A stretch of DNA of 14,930 nt. It comes from JAGWGI01 sp050749785. Lineage in GTDB: Archaea > Micrarchaeota > Micrarchaeia > Micrarchaeales > CABMGC01. Numbering within the stretch: the first letter of the stretch is position 1; each line of letters begins with the position of its first letter. The notes below the pieces were generated by a model. The model was not told the origin of the DNA and searched no databases. It worked only from the letters and a program-made list of their open reading frames with translations. A program made the translations under genes and the position numbers. The DNA lies in assembly GCA_050749785.1 (NCBI GenBank), contig JBOGSA010000024.1, forward strand, positions 1 through 14,930, given 5' to 3'. Positions 6,794-12,988 of the stretch are shown piece after piece.

Positions 6794-9097
6794 CTACCCG
6801 CACCTGCTGTATCCGCATGCCTTGCAGTTCTCGCATCCGTTCTCACTAACCAAGGTATGTTCGGTGCACTTCGGGCAGTCTCCTAGCCCGATTGGGCCGT
6901 CCGTCTGGCTGCTATTCTTGTGCGCCGTTACTGCATCCTTGTTTATGATTGCCTGATGCTTGCCTGATGATACTGCCTCAAGCGCCTTTGCTATTGCATC
7001 CGGCACGCTGAGCAGCTGCACTCCGTGGTCCCAAGTCGAATTCCTTCCCTGGATTCCCTTCATGCTCTTGATGACATCCCTTACCTCTCCTCCGTTCTGC
7101 AAATACATGCTAGCAAGCCTTCCAAGGGCCTCTGTGTAGCTCTTGTCATCGCTTCCCGATCTTCCCATGTTAACAAATACTTCCCTAGGTCCTTTCTCGT
7201 CACTGTTTATCGTTATGTAGATCGCGCCATTTGGAAGCCTGTAGGTTACAGTGTCCCCAGTCATGAGCTTTGGTCTTGACCATTCCTGTTGCTGCTGCGG
7301 CTTTGCCTTCTTGTCAAGCTCTTTTTGCTTCTCATCAGTTATCAGGATTCCTTCTCTTGATCCCTCTCTGTAGACTGTTACGCCCTTGCACCCAACCTTC
7401 CATGCCTGCATGTAGACTTTCTCCACCTCTTCAACTGTGGTGCTCTCTGGCATGTTGACTGTTGAGGAGATTGCGCTGTCTATGTGCTTTTGGACTGTTC
7501 CTTGCATCCTGACCCTAAAGTCCGCCTTGATCTTGTGCGCTGGCACGAAGAATCCGGGCAGGTCCTTCTCATCTTGGATCCTGAACTTCTGCATGTATTC
7601 CCTAACTAGCGGGTGGTACACCTTGAAGTATTCCTGCGAGAGGGATTCTGATCTTCTCGTGTAGCTGAATGCGAACGTCGGCTCTATTCCGTTTGTGGTT
7701 CCCGCCATGACCGATCCGCCGGTCGGAGGCACTGTTATTATCGCCACGTTCCTGAGCCCGTATTCCTTTATCTTCTTGCGCAGCTCCTCGTTGAGCGCCT
7801 GGATGAATGGCCTTGCAAGGTGCTTATCTGCATCGAATGCAGCAAAAGGTCCCTTCTCCTTTGCTATTTCTATACTCTCATCATACGATAGCGTTTTTAT
7901 CCTGTCGAAAAGCTGGTCTACAAATGTGAGCGCCTCCTCCGTGTCGTATCTTATCTTCATCTTCGCAAGCATGTCGGCTAGTCCGATGACTCCAAGACCA
8001 ATCCTTCTGCTCCTTCTTGCCGCCTCCTTTTGCTGCGGCAGAGGCTGCTTCTCATCGCTGTATGTGAGCGCGTTGTCTAGGAATCTGACCCCATACCTTA
8101 TCATCCTCTCAAGCTGCTCCCAATCTATTGCCGCGCTGTCCTCAAACGCGTTCTTCACCACGCTTGAGAGGTTTATGTGGCCTAGGTTGCAGATGCCATA
8201 TGGTTCAAGCGGCTGCTCGCTGCACGGGTTGGTTGTGATTACATTCATTCCGTTGTACTCGCTTGGCGATCCTCTCACCACGCTGTCCCAGAACACAAGT
8301 CCAGGCTCTGCCCAGTCCCTTGCACTGGTGACTATCTCCTTCCAAAGCGCCCTTGCGCGAATCTTCTTTTCTATTCTTCCGACAGATGGACCTTCGTACC
8401 AAAGCGTGAAGTCCTCGTCCTTCTCGACCGCATGCATGAACGCATCGGTAACCCTGATGCTTATGTTTGCGTATCTTACGTTCTTCACGTTCCTCTTGAC
8501 TGTTATGAACTCCAAAATATCAGGATGGTCAACCCTGATTGTTATCATTAGTGCCCCCCTCCTGCCTGCCTGGCCTATTGAGTGGGTTGTCTGACTCATT
8601 ATCTCCATGAAAGATACCGATCCGCTAGATGTGATTGCTGCATTGTTGACTCTTGCGCCTCTTGGCCTAAGTATGCTCACGTCTGTGCCTACCCCTCCTC
8701 CATAGCTATAAGTCCTTGCAGCCTCCTTGCACCAATCGAATATCGCCTCTATCGTATCTGACTGGACAGGTACGACATAGCAGTTCTGGAGCGATGACTT
8801 GTAATTTTGTCCTGCGCCGAAGAGTATCCTTCCGCCAGGCATGAACTTGAAACCTTCGAGGAGCCAATAGAACTTCTCGTTCCACTCTTTTCTCTTAGCC
8901 TCTGTCTCCTCAACTGTTGAGAGCGCTGTGGCTACCCTTCTCCACATCTCAGGCGGAGTCTTTTCCATCACCTGACCGTTCTTGTCCCTTAGCGTGTAAC
9001 GTTCGTAGAACGCGCGTGCCTGCAACTCGTCCCTGTTAAAAAAGTCCAGTGTCTCCCTTGGCAAAGAAATTGTCTCCATTTGGTTCTCGTTTCCCAT
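6794..9097 (-). CDS. nrdJ: Adenosylcobalamin-dependent ribonucleotide reductase (class II)
   Basis: Reduces ribonucleotides to deoxyribonucleotides with a radical made from coenzyme B12, working with or without oxygen. With the ATG at 9097 it has 767 aa. Active-site residues: C106 (LQNCYV) and C303 (GICNLGHINL) form the redox pair; N290, C292 (thiyl radical) and E294 lie in NPCSEQ. A TSCPD-type domain occupies about residues 645-720, and the tail carries a zinc-ribbon-like Cys set (CPKC ... CENCKACGYSRC) that usually shuttles electrons. No N-terminal ATP-cone is present. I prefer ATG 9097 over TTG 9124 because AGGGGAT lies 3 nt before it and the TTG start would overlap nrdR by 14 bp. It lies 13 bp after nrdR and is likely repressed by it. 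The NrdAB and NrdDG alternatives are excluded by the motif layout. Confidence 0.95.
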   Translation of the reverse strand: MGNENQMETISLPRETLDFFNRDELQARAFYERYTLRDKNGQVMEKTPPEMWRRVATALSTVEETEAKRKEWNEKFYWLLEGFKFMPGGRILFGAGQNYKSSLQNCYVVPVQSDTIEAIFDWCKEAARTYSYGGGVGTDVSILRPRGARVNNAAITSSGSVSFMEIMSQTTHSIGQAGRRGALMITIRVDHPDILEFITVKRNVKNVRYANISIRVTDAFMHAVEKDEDFTLWYEGPSVGRIEKKIRARALWKEIVTSARDWAEPGLVFWDSVVRGSPSEYNGMNVITTNPCSEQPLEPYGICNLGHINLSSVVKNAFEDSAAIDWEQLERMIRYGVRFLDNALTYSDEKQPLPQQKEAARRSRRIGLGVIGLADMLAKMKIRYDTEEALTFVDQLFDRIKTLSYDESIEIAKEKGPFAAFDADKHLARPFIQALNEELRKKIKEYGLRNVAIITVPPTGGSVMAGTTNGIEPTFAFSYTRRSESLSQEYFKVYHPLVREYMQKFRIQDEKDLPGFFVPAHKIKADFRVRMQGTVQKHIDSAISSTVNMPESTTVEEVEKVYMQAWKVGCKGVTVYREGSREGILITDEKQKELDKKAKPQQQQEWSRPKLMTGDTVTYRLPNGAIYITINSDEKGPREVFVNMGRSGSDDKSYTEALGRLASMYLQNGGEVRDVIKSMKGIQGRNSTWDHGVQLLSVPDAIAKALEAVSSGKHQAIINKDAVTAHKNSSQTDGPIGLGDCPKCTEHTLVSENGCENCKACGYSRCG

Positions 9098-9110
9098 TTT
9101 ATCCCCTATA

Positions 9111-9584
9111 TCATTTGTTCTCAATCTGCTCCCGACTCCTGTCGAACATCGCGATAATCTTCGCGAATTCTGTGGTGGAATTGAATTGATTATAAACGCT
9201 TGCGAATCTTACGTATGCGACTGGATCGAGCTTGACTAGCTCTTTTATCACCATCTCCCCTATCTTCTTGCTTGTTATCTCCTTGACTCCCTTGGCCCTT
9301 ATCTTCCTATCAATCTTAGCAGCAATGTCGGCAATAGCTTCCTGGTTGACCGGGCGCTTCTCGCATGCCTTTGTTATCCCACCGAGTATCTTGTTTATGT
9401 CATATGGCTGCCTTATCGCATCTTTTTTTATCACAATCAGGTCCACTAGTTCTGCCTTCTCGTAGGTAGTAAATCTCTTATGGCACGATTCGCACTCCCT
9501 TCTGCGGCGCACGCTGTTCTCCTCGTCGACGTCTCTAGAATCTAGCACACAAAGCTTAGAGGACAGGCAATACGGGCAACGCAT
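9111..9584 (-). CDS. nrdR: NrdR, repressor of ribonucleotide reductase genes
   Basis: A 157-aa transcription repressor that senses ATP/dATP and binds NrdR boxes ahead of reductase genes. The N-terminal zinc ribbon is complete: C3-P-Y-C6 and C31-E-S-C34, followed by KRFTTYE. The ATP-cone starts near residue 49 (VIKKDAIRQPYDINKILGG). The C-terminus has VAYVRFASVYNQF, standard for the family. The open frame continues upstream to 9758, but the conserved protein begins MRCPYC at 9584, so the upstream 58 codons are leader, not coding. It is first in the operon with nrdJ. NrdR is nearly universal in bacteria but patchy in archaea, so acquisition by transfer is possible. Two candidate NrdR boxes in its own leader suggest autoregulation. 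Confidence 0.93.
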   Translation of the reverse strand: MRCPYCLSSKLCVLDSRDVDEENSVRRRRECESCHKRFTTYEKAELVDLIVIKKDAIRQPYDINKILGGITKACEKRPVNQEAIADIAAKIDRKIRAKGVKEITSKKIGEMVIKELVKLDPVAYVRFASVYNQFNSTTEFAKIIAMFDRSREQIENK

Positions 9585-9589
9585 CAAAA

Positions 9590-9605
9590 CCACAACATAT
9601 GGTAT
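9590..9605 (-). promoter_or_regulatory. Candidate NrdR box 2 (start-proximal)
   Basis: Read on the - strand: ATACCATATGTTGTGG, agreeing at 12 of 16 positions with the usual ACACWATATATWGTGT. It ends 5 nt before the nrdR ATG and lies 32 bp from box 1, the pairing distance known for NrdR. Confidence 0.5.
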
Positions 9606-9621
9606 ACTTCTCTCGCAAATA

Positions 9622-9637
9622 ATACAAGATGTAGTAT
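9622..9637 (-). promoter_or_regulatory. Candidate NrdR box 1 (promoter-proximal)
   Basis: Read on the - strand: ATACTACATCTTGTAT, agreeing at 12 of 16 positions with the usual NrdR box. It would sit at or just below the predicted transcription start (about 9640), where bound protein could block the polymerase. Confidence 0.5.
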
Positions 9638-9661
9638 GACCACCACTACTTAACAATTGGT

Positions 9662-9669
9662 TATTTAAA
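9662..9669 (-). promoter_or_regulatory. TATA box of the nrdR-nrdJ operon
   Basis: TTTAAATA on the - strand, a near-perfect archaeal box A. Start of transcription is predicted near 9640, giving a leader of about 55 nt that contains both NrdR boxes. It lies about 90 bp past the RNase HII stop, so nrdR has its own promoter. Confidence 0.6.
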
Positions 9670-9761
9670 CGCCTCTCTTGAAAAAATGTACGCAAATTAT
9701 TTTTATGTATACTTAGGTAAACATTACTGGAATAATGTGAGGAGGGTTGGGGTTCCACAAT

Positions 9762-10475
9762 TTACAATTTTGACGTCTTACCATCAAGGAATTCGGTCAT
9801 CTTGAGCTGCCTTATCCCTGTCATAGTCTTCCAATACTCCCTAATGTATGGCATGAAACTTGGATTGCCCAGATTCTTCTTTATTACGGAGATTGTGTGG
9901 CTATCCGACGCATAGCCGGACCCTATGTCAAATCCTACTGTCTCTGAGATCTTCTCTATCTCCCTGTCCCTTGTGACCTTGGCAATTATGCTTGCAGCCG
10001 AAACGATCGGATACTTGACATCCGCCTTGTGCTCAGATACGACCTTTATCACATTCTCCTTCCTTGGAACCTTCTTTATCCCCAAGCCTTTCATAGGCTT
10101 GCTTGATAAGAGACTAATCCTTGCCCCGAATCTTTCCTGAACCACATCCGGAGAGTCAAGATAAACTGCGCCAACTTTGCCTAGTGAATCAATCAGCCTT
10201 GATGCGCAGATAGCCTCAAGTTCGTTTAACGAGATGTTGCTTCTCATCGCGTTGTTTATTTCCAGTGGAGAAATAGAATAATGCTTCACCTCTTCGGCAA
10301 GTGACTTAATTTCCTCGAAAAGAAATTCCCTTTTCCTCGGAGTCAATAGTTTTGAGTCTCTTACGCCGATCCTAGAGAGCTTTGCGGCCTTAGCCGAGCT
10401 CATGCTCACTACTCCGATTACAAGAGGGCCTATAACAGCGCCGCGGCCTGCCTCGTCGCCGCCAGCTATTATGAT
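9762..10475 (-). CDS. rnhB: Ribonuclease HII with a predicted ATC start codon
   Basis: Cuts RNA in RNA-DNA hybrids and at single ribonucleotides in DNA. With the start placed at the ATC at 10475 the protein has 237 aa and begins MIIAGGDEAGRG, carrying catalytic D7 and E8. It continues with GVRDSKLLTPRKRE, YLDSPD (D107), KADVKYPIVSAASIIAKVTRD and GSGYASD. No ATG, GTG or TTG lies in frame between an upstream stop and the catalytic motif; the first, the GTG at 10409, would remove D7 and E8. A full GGTGATC ribosome binding site (10478-10484) ends so that GTGAT is 3 nt before ATC. Gly6 replaces the usual Ile/Val. It lies 11 bp after the PRC-barrel gene, hence one operon. ATA codons at 10472 or 10469 are other possible starts. 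Confidence 0.88.
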   Translation of the reverse strand: MIIAGGDEAGRGAVIGPLVIGVVSMSSAKAAKLSRIGVRDSKLLTPRKREFLFEEIKSLAEEVKHYSISPLEINNAMRSNISLNELEAICASRLIDSLGKVGAVYLDSPDVVQERFGARISLLSSKPMKGLGIKKVPRKENVIKVVSEHKADVKYPIVSAASIIAKVTRDREIEKISETVGFDIGSGYASDSHTISVIKKNLGNPSFMPYIREYWKTMTGIRQLKMTEFLDGKTSKL

Positions 10476-10477
10476 GA

Positions 10478-10484
10478 GATCACC
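10478..10484 (-). promoter_or_regulatory. Ribosome binding site that decides the RNase HII start
   Basis: GGTGATC on the - strand is fully complementary to the archaeal 16S rRNA tail GAUCACC. It points to initiation at the ATC at 10475, with the same GTGAT-N3 spacing seen before ATG in neighbouring genes. Confidence 0.6.
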
Positions 10485-10486
10485 GC

Positions 10487-10738
10487 TTAAAGAGCCTTCC
10501 TATCTATGACAATGAAATCGTTGACAGCTATTACTGCGCCGTATCCGAGCTTTAGCTTTCCTTCCTTGACATCGAGCTTGTTAACAAACGCGCTATCTAC
10601 ATTGGGTTCTACCAGTAGAGTTGTCAGCTTTCCTGTGACTTCGTTGATCTCTGCATCGACAAATTTGCCCAAGTCAAAGCCATCGTTGGTCACCACTTCT
10701 TTTCCTACAAGTTGCTCTGCAACTACATATTTTACCAT
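10487..10738 (-). CDS. PRC-barrel domain protein, 83 aa
   Basis: A single PRC-barrel, the small beta-barrel found in 16S rRNA maturation factor RimM, in photosynthetic reaction centre subunit H and as stand-alone archaeal proteins. The order is typical: AEQLVGKEVVTNDGFDLGKFVDAEINEVTGKLTTLLVEP (about residues 7-45), then a variable loop and the closing strands YGAVIAVNDFIVID. Stand-alone archaeal copies have no settled role; RNA or protein binding is likely. The ATG is supported by GGTG 5 nt upstream and a TATA box at 10764. It is first in an operon with RNase HII and divergent from the winged-helix gene. Confidence 0.88.
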   Translation of the reverse strand: MVKYVVAEQLVGKEVVTNDGFDLGKFVDAEINEVTGKLTTLLVEPNVDSAFVNKLDVKEGKLKLGYGAVIAVNDFIVIDRKAL

Positions 10739-10763
10739 ACTTACACCATCGAATTCTCGCTTC

Positions 10764-10769
10764 TATATA
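10764..10769 (-). promoter_or_regulatory. TATA box of the PRC-barrel and RNase HII operon
   Basis: TATATA, about 28 nt before the ATG at 10738. Transcription would start near 10742. Confidence 0.5.
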
Positions 10770-10782
10770 GCACAGTTAATAT

Positions 10783-10789
10783 TTTATAT
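10783..10789 (+). promoter_or_regulatory. TATA box of the winged-helix gene
   Basis: TTTATAT; transcription start is predicted near 10812, leaving a leader of about 25 nt before the ATG at 10838. Confidence 0.45.
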
Positions 10790-10837
10790 GTATATACTAT
10801 TATCGAGAATACCACAAATGCGTTTCGGGTAAGGAAA

Positions 10838-11149
10838 ATGACTGGAAAAGAGGGTGCTTTACTGTTCAAAGAGAAGCAGATAAGGATACTTTTGGCGCTA
10901 AGCAACAAGGAGCAGGAGTGGAATCTCACAACCATCTCAAGAGCTGCGAATGCGACCTATGTGCACACGAGCAAGTTCGTAACAAGGTGCGAGGGATTGG
11001 GGCTAATACATGTGGTCAAGCACGGAAAGATAAAGGCGCTCTCGCTTACACCGAAGGGAAACGAGATTGCTGATGGGATTGCAAAGATAATTGAGAAGAT
11101 GGCAGTGAAAATTGAGGAGGTTCCCCAACCGCCTGTGGAAAAGAAATAG
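10838..11149 (+). CDS. Winged-helix (MarR-like) DNA-binding protein, 103 aa
   Basis: Small transcription regulator with one winged helix-turn-helix. The helix block KEKQIRILLALSNKEQEWN (about residues 11-29) is followed by LTTISRAANATYVHTSKFV, typical helix-turn-helix spacing with a recognition helix near residues 40-52, then the wing GLIHVVKHGKIKALSLTPKG and a C-terminal helix that may form a dimer. The open frame extends upstream to 10712, but that part is promoter sequence; MTGKEGALLF at 10838 is the natural start, with GGAAA before it. It is divergent from the PRC-barrel gene with paired CGAGAAT elements between. The ligand is unknown. The peptidase E-like gene begins 16 bp after its stop. 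Confidence 0.85.
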   Translation: MTGKEGALLFKEKQIRILLALSNKEQEWNLTTISRAANATYVHTSKFVTRCEGLGLIHVVKHGKIKALSLTPKGNEIADGIAKIIEKMAVKIEEVPQPPVEKK

Positions 11150-11157
11150 AAACTAGT

Positions 11158-11162
11158 GTGAT
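11158..11162 (+). promoter_or_regulatory. Ribosome binding site deciding the peptidase E-like start
   Basis: GTGAT lies exactly 3 nt before the ACG at 11166, as it does before the ATG of the SecB-like gene. Here it is the main evidence for initiation at ACG. Confidence 0.5.
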
Positions 11163-11165
11163 TTA

Positions 11166-11834
11166 ACGGCACGAAAATTAATCCTAAGTTCTGACAGTGA
11201 TACCCTAAGCAGAAGGATAGATAAAATAATCTTAGGAGCGCTAAAAAAGCCCTCCAAAAAGATCACTATTGGATACATACCAAACGCTAAAAATTTGCAG
11301 ACAGAGAGAGATCGTATAGAGAATAGACTCGACAAATTGCGCACACGAGGATTCAACGTTATAGAAATAAATCTGGAAATTTTTAAAGGAAGAAAACTTG
11401 GTGAAAAATTAAAAGGAGTTGATGTCATTTATGTGGGAGGAGGGAATGTATTTTTGCTGCTAAATGCCATGAGAAAGAGCGGTTTTGCAAAAATTTTGCC
11501 AAAACAGCTTGATAAAGGAAAACTATATATCGGAATAAGCGCAGGAAGTTATGTCGCCTGTCCGACAATAGATGCAGCGAACTGGAAACCTAAACATTCA
11601 GATAGAAATATGATAGGCCTTAAGGATCTAACTGGTTTGAATCTGGTACCGTTTCTTATAACGGCGCATTTTGGAGAAAAATATCGTTTGATAATAGAGA
11701 AAGCAGCAAAAAGAACGAATTATCCGATTGTGGCCCTTTATGATACCCGGGCCATACTTGTTGAAGGTAGAAAGTATAGGATTATTGGCACAGGGAAGAA
11801 GGAATTTTTCAACGGGTTCAAGGAAAGAAGATAG
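11166..11834 (+). CDS. pepE: Peptidase E-like (S51) protein with a predicted ACG start codon
   Basis: S51-family serine peptidase, related to enzymes that cleave Asp-X dipeptides and to cyanophycinase. With ACG at 11166 it has 222 aa and begins MARKLILSSDSD, the expected first strand. Next come VDVIYVGGGNVFLLL (about residues 84-98), the nucleophile elbow GISAGS with Ser125, and NLVPFLITAHFGEKYR with the likely catalytic His. No ATG, GTG or TTG occurs in frame after the TAG at 11154 until TTG 11295, which would remove the first 43 residues of the conserved fold. GTGAT lies 3 nt before ACG. It probably forms an operon with the winged-helix gene 16 bp upstream. It converges on the next gene, with 2 bp between stops. 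The substrate is not known. Confidence 0.82.
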   Translation, partial: TARKLILSSDSDTLSRRIDKIILGALKKPSKKITIGYIPNAKNLQTERDRIENRLDKLRTRGFNVIEINLEIFKGRKLGEKLKGVDVIYVGGGNVFLLLNAMRKSGFAKILPKQLDKGKLYIGISAGSYVACPTIDAANWKPKHSDRNMIGLKDLTGLNLVPFLITAHFGEKYRLIIEKAAKRTNYPIVALYDTRAILVEGRKYRIIGTGKKEFFNGFKERR

Positions 11835-11836
11835 GA

Positions 11837-12250
11837 TTACACAACTTCTATTGTTGTTCTCTTGCTTACGGCGTTGAGCACATGAGCATAATCCCTGTAA
11901 TGTGCGAATGCGGTTATCCCCATTGTGTATTCTCCCTTCTCTACTCCAGGACCTCCGTAGATTTCGATTCGAGCCTCCTTCTCATCGTTAGTTCCAAGGT
12001 CTCCGAGCCTCACCTCTTTCTCTTGATTGAGTCCCATCTGATCAAAAGAGAGCTGCTTTGGGAGCTTCACGACCACAGAAGACATAAGCGGCTCTGTTGT
12101 CAGATTCTTTAGCTTAACACTAAGAGTCACAGAACTCTTTCTGTTGGCATAAATCTTGTATGGAACAAACTCGGTGAGTATGCGGAATGGTGATGGTTTT
12201 GTAACTTCTCCAGTTACATCTTTCTTTCCGAACAAATTTGGAAACTTCAT
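11837..12250 (-). CDS. Unknown beta-rich protein, 137 aa
   Basis: Not recognised with certainty. From about residue 22 it shows alternating strands (FRILTEFVPYKIYANRKSSVTLSVKLKN is about residues 22-49, then a LMSSVVVKLP strand and RIEIYGGPGVEKGEYTMGITAFAHY), which looks like an immunoglobulin-like or CARDB/NEW3-type sandwich. The N-terminus MKFPNLFGKKD has no signal peptide, so it is probably cytosolic. I chose ATG 12250 over the frame's earlier start at 12286: AGGTG lies 5 nt upstream (same register as GGTGAT-N3) and a TATTTAAA box sits about 40 nt before it. Its stop is 2 bp from that of the peptidase E-like gene. Confidence 0.75.
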   Translation of the reverse strand: MKFPNLFGKKDVTGEVTKPSPFRILTEFVPYKIYANRKSSVTLSVKLKNLTTEPLMSSVVVKLPKQLSFDQMGLNQEKEVRLGDLGTNDEKEARIEIYGGPGVEKGEYTMGITAFAHYRDYAHVLNAVSKRTTIEVV

Positions 12251-12288
12251 TCTTGCACCTGATGTAGAAATAGTATGGATAGGCAAAA

Positions 12289-12296
12289 TATTTAAA
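12289..12296 (-). promoter_or_regulatory. TATA box for the beta-rich protein gene
   Basis: TTTAAATA on the - strand; transcription start near 12266 and ATG at 12250 give a leader of about 16 nt. Confidence 0.55.
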
Positions 12297-12409
12297 GAAT
12301 GATGAAATTTTGTGTGTTATCGTTTTGTGAGTTGCTTGTAAACGAGTAATAAAGCTTTAAATAATTTAATTTAGAAAGAGAAGGTGGGAATTGGGTGTAT
12401 AACATAGTG

Positions 12410-12416
12410 TTTTATA
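12410..12416 (+). promoter_or_regulatory. TATA box for the 138-aa gene
   Basis: TTTTATA centred about 31 nt before the ATG at 12444, which predicts a nearly leaderless mRNA. Another box-like CTTTAAATA at about 12355 has no gene at a suitable distance. Confidence 0.45.
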
Positions 12417-12443
12417 CTACAACTTCTAATCACTAGTGTTCGC

Positions 12444-12860
12444 ATGCCAAATAGGTCTACGCTAAACAAGTACGAAATACTTGTAACTGATGTGCGCAGA
12501 CTTGCTAAGAAAAAAGTTTGCGAAAGCGCTGATGCTCACATAAAAAAGATGGCGATGTTGATCGCATCTCTTTCTTCAAACCATTCCTGGAAGACATCAA
12601 GATATCTTCACAACAACGAACCTATGGATAGGATGTGCATGCTTGATGAGGCAAAGCGCGCGTTTGATGAAGGATGGAAGAGCATAAACGAATCAGACAT
12701 TGAAGAGGTTGTAAATTCAAATATAAGCGATCACACTTTCAGCATGTGGCTCTACAACATCGTGAACAAGGAGCAAAGACAGGAGTTCCACGGCCTTTAC
12801 AAAAGAATAAAGTTGGAGTTCATTGACGGTCTTGAACCGATAGAGCGGCAGGTTTACTAA
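12444..12860 (+). CDS. Unknown alpha-helical protein, 138 aa
   Basis: I do not recognise this protein. It appears mostly helical, basic at the N-terminus (DVRRLAKKKVCESADAHIKKMAMLIASLSS) and acidic later (ESDIEEVVNSN), with Met, Trp and His scattered through it. It has no membrane segment or signal peptide. The ATG is the only good start and the leaderless TATA spacing supports it. It ends 30 bp before the tRNA gene. It lies beside the retroelement but points the other way and has its own promoter, so I do not count it as part of the DGR. Confidence 0.7.
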   Translation: MPNRSTLNKYEILVTDVRRLAKKKVCESADAHIKKMAMLIASLSSNHSWKTSRYLHNNEPMDRMCMLDEAKRAFDEGWKSINESDIEEVVNSNISDHTFSMWLYNIVNKEQRQEFHGLYKRIKLEFIDGLEPIERQVY

Positions 12861-12868
12861 TTTTTATA
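12861..12868 (+). promoter_or_regulatory. TATA box of the tRNA-Arg gene
   Basis: TTTTTATA begins directly after the stop codon of the 138-aa gene and is centred about 26 nt before the first base of the tRNA. Confidence 0.55.
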
Positions 12869-12890
12869 GGCTATTGTGTCCAATAACTGT

Positions 12891-12965
12891 GGGCATGTGG
12901 CGCAACTTGGATAGCGCACTTGGCTTCGGACCAAGTGGTTGCGGGTTCAAATCCCGTCATGCCCG
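12891..12965 (+). tRNA. tRNA-Arg, anticodon UCG
   Basis: A full cloverleaf can be drawn by hand: acceptor GGGCATG with CATGCCC; D stem GCGC/GCGC with GG in the loop; anticodon stem CTTGG/CCAAG enclosing CTTCGGA, so the anticodon is TCG (reads CGA); 5-nt variable loop; T stem GCGGG/CCCGT with TTCAAAT. The discriminator is G, CCA is not encoded, and there is no intron. The 3' end lies 24 bp from the truncated end of the retroelement reverse transcriptase. tRNA 3' ends are common landing sites for mobile DNA. Confidence 0.95.
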
Positions 12966-12988
12966 TATATTATTGTAGGTACTACTCA

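Larger units (their letters stand above)
10753..10810. repeat. Inverted pair CGAGAAT flanking the divergent promoters
   Basis: ATTCTCG (10753-10759) and CGAGAAT (10804-10810) face each other across the two TATA boxes. Each copy reads CGAGAAT in the direction of its own transcript and lies near the predicted transcription start. This could be an operator for the winged-helix protein encoded alongside. Confidence 0.4.

Noticed and set aside
7695..8594. A 299-codon open frame on the + strand.
   Set aside because: It lies antisense to nrdJ, whose motifs fix the real frame, and its translation is Ser/Leu/Phe-rich low-quality text, as expected for a shadow.
9585..9758. Upstream extension of the nrdR open frame by 58 codons.
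   Set aside because: NrdR proteins begin at MRCPYC; the extension contains the TATA box and both NrdR boxes and has no family resemblance.
10712..10837. N-terminal extension of the winged-helix protein (MLCNYIFYHTY...).
   Set aside because: It overlaps the divergent PRC-barrel start and consists of translated TATA-rich promoter.
12444..12860. The 138-aa helical protein as a DGR accessory (Avd).
   Set aside because: It is on the opposite strand, beyond the tRNA, has its own promoter, and shows no four-helix-bundle pattern that I recognise as Avd.
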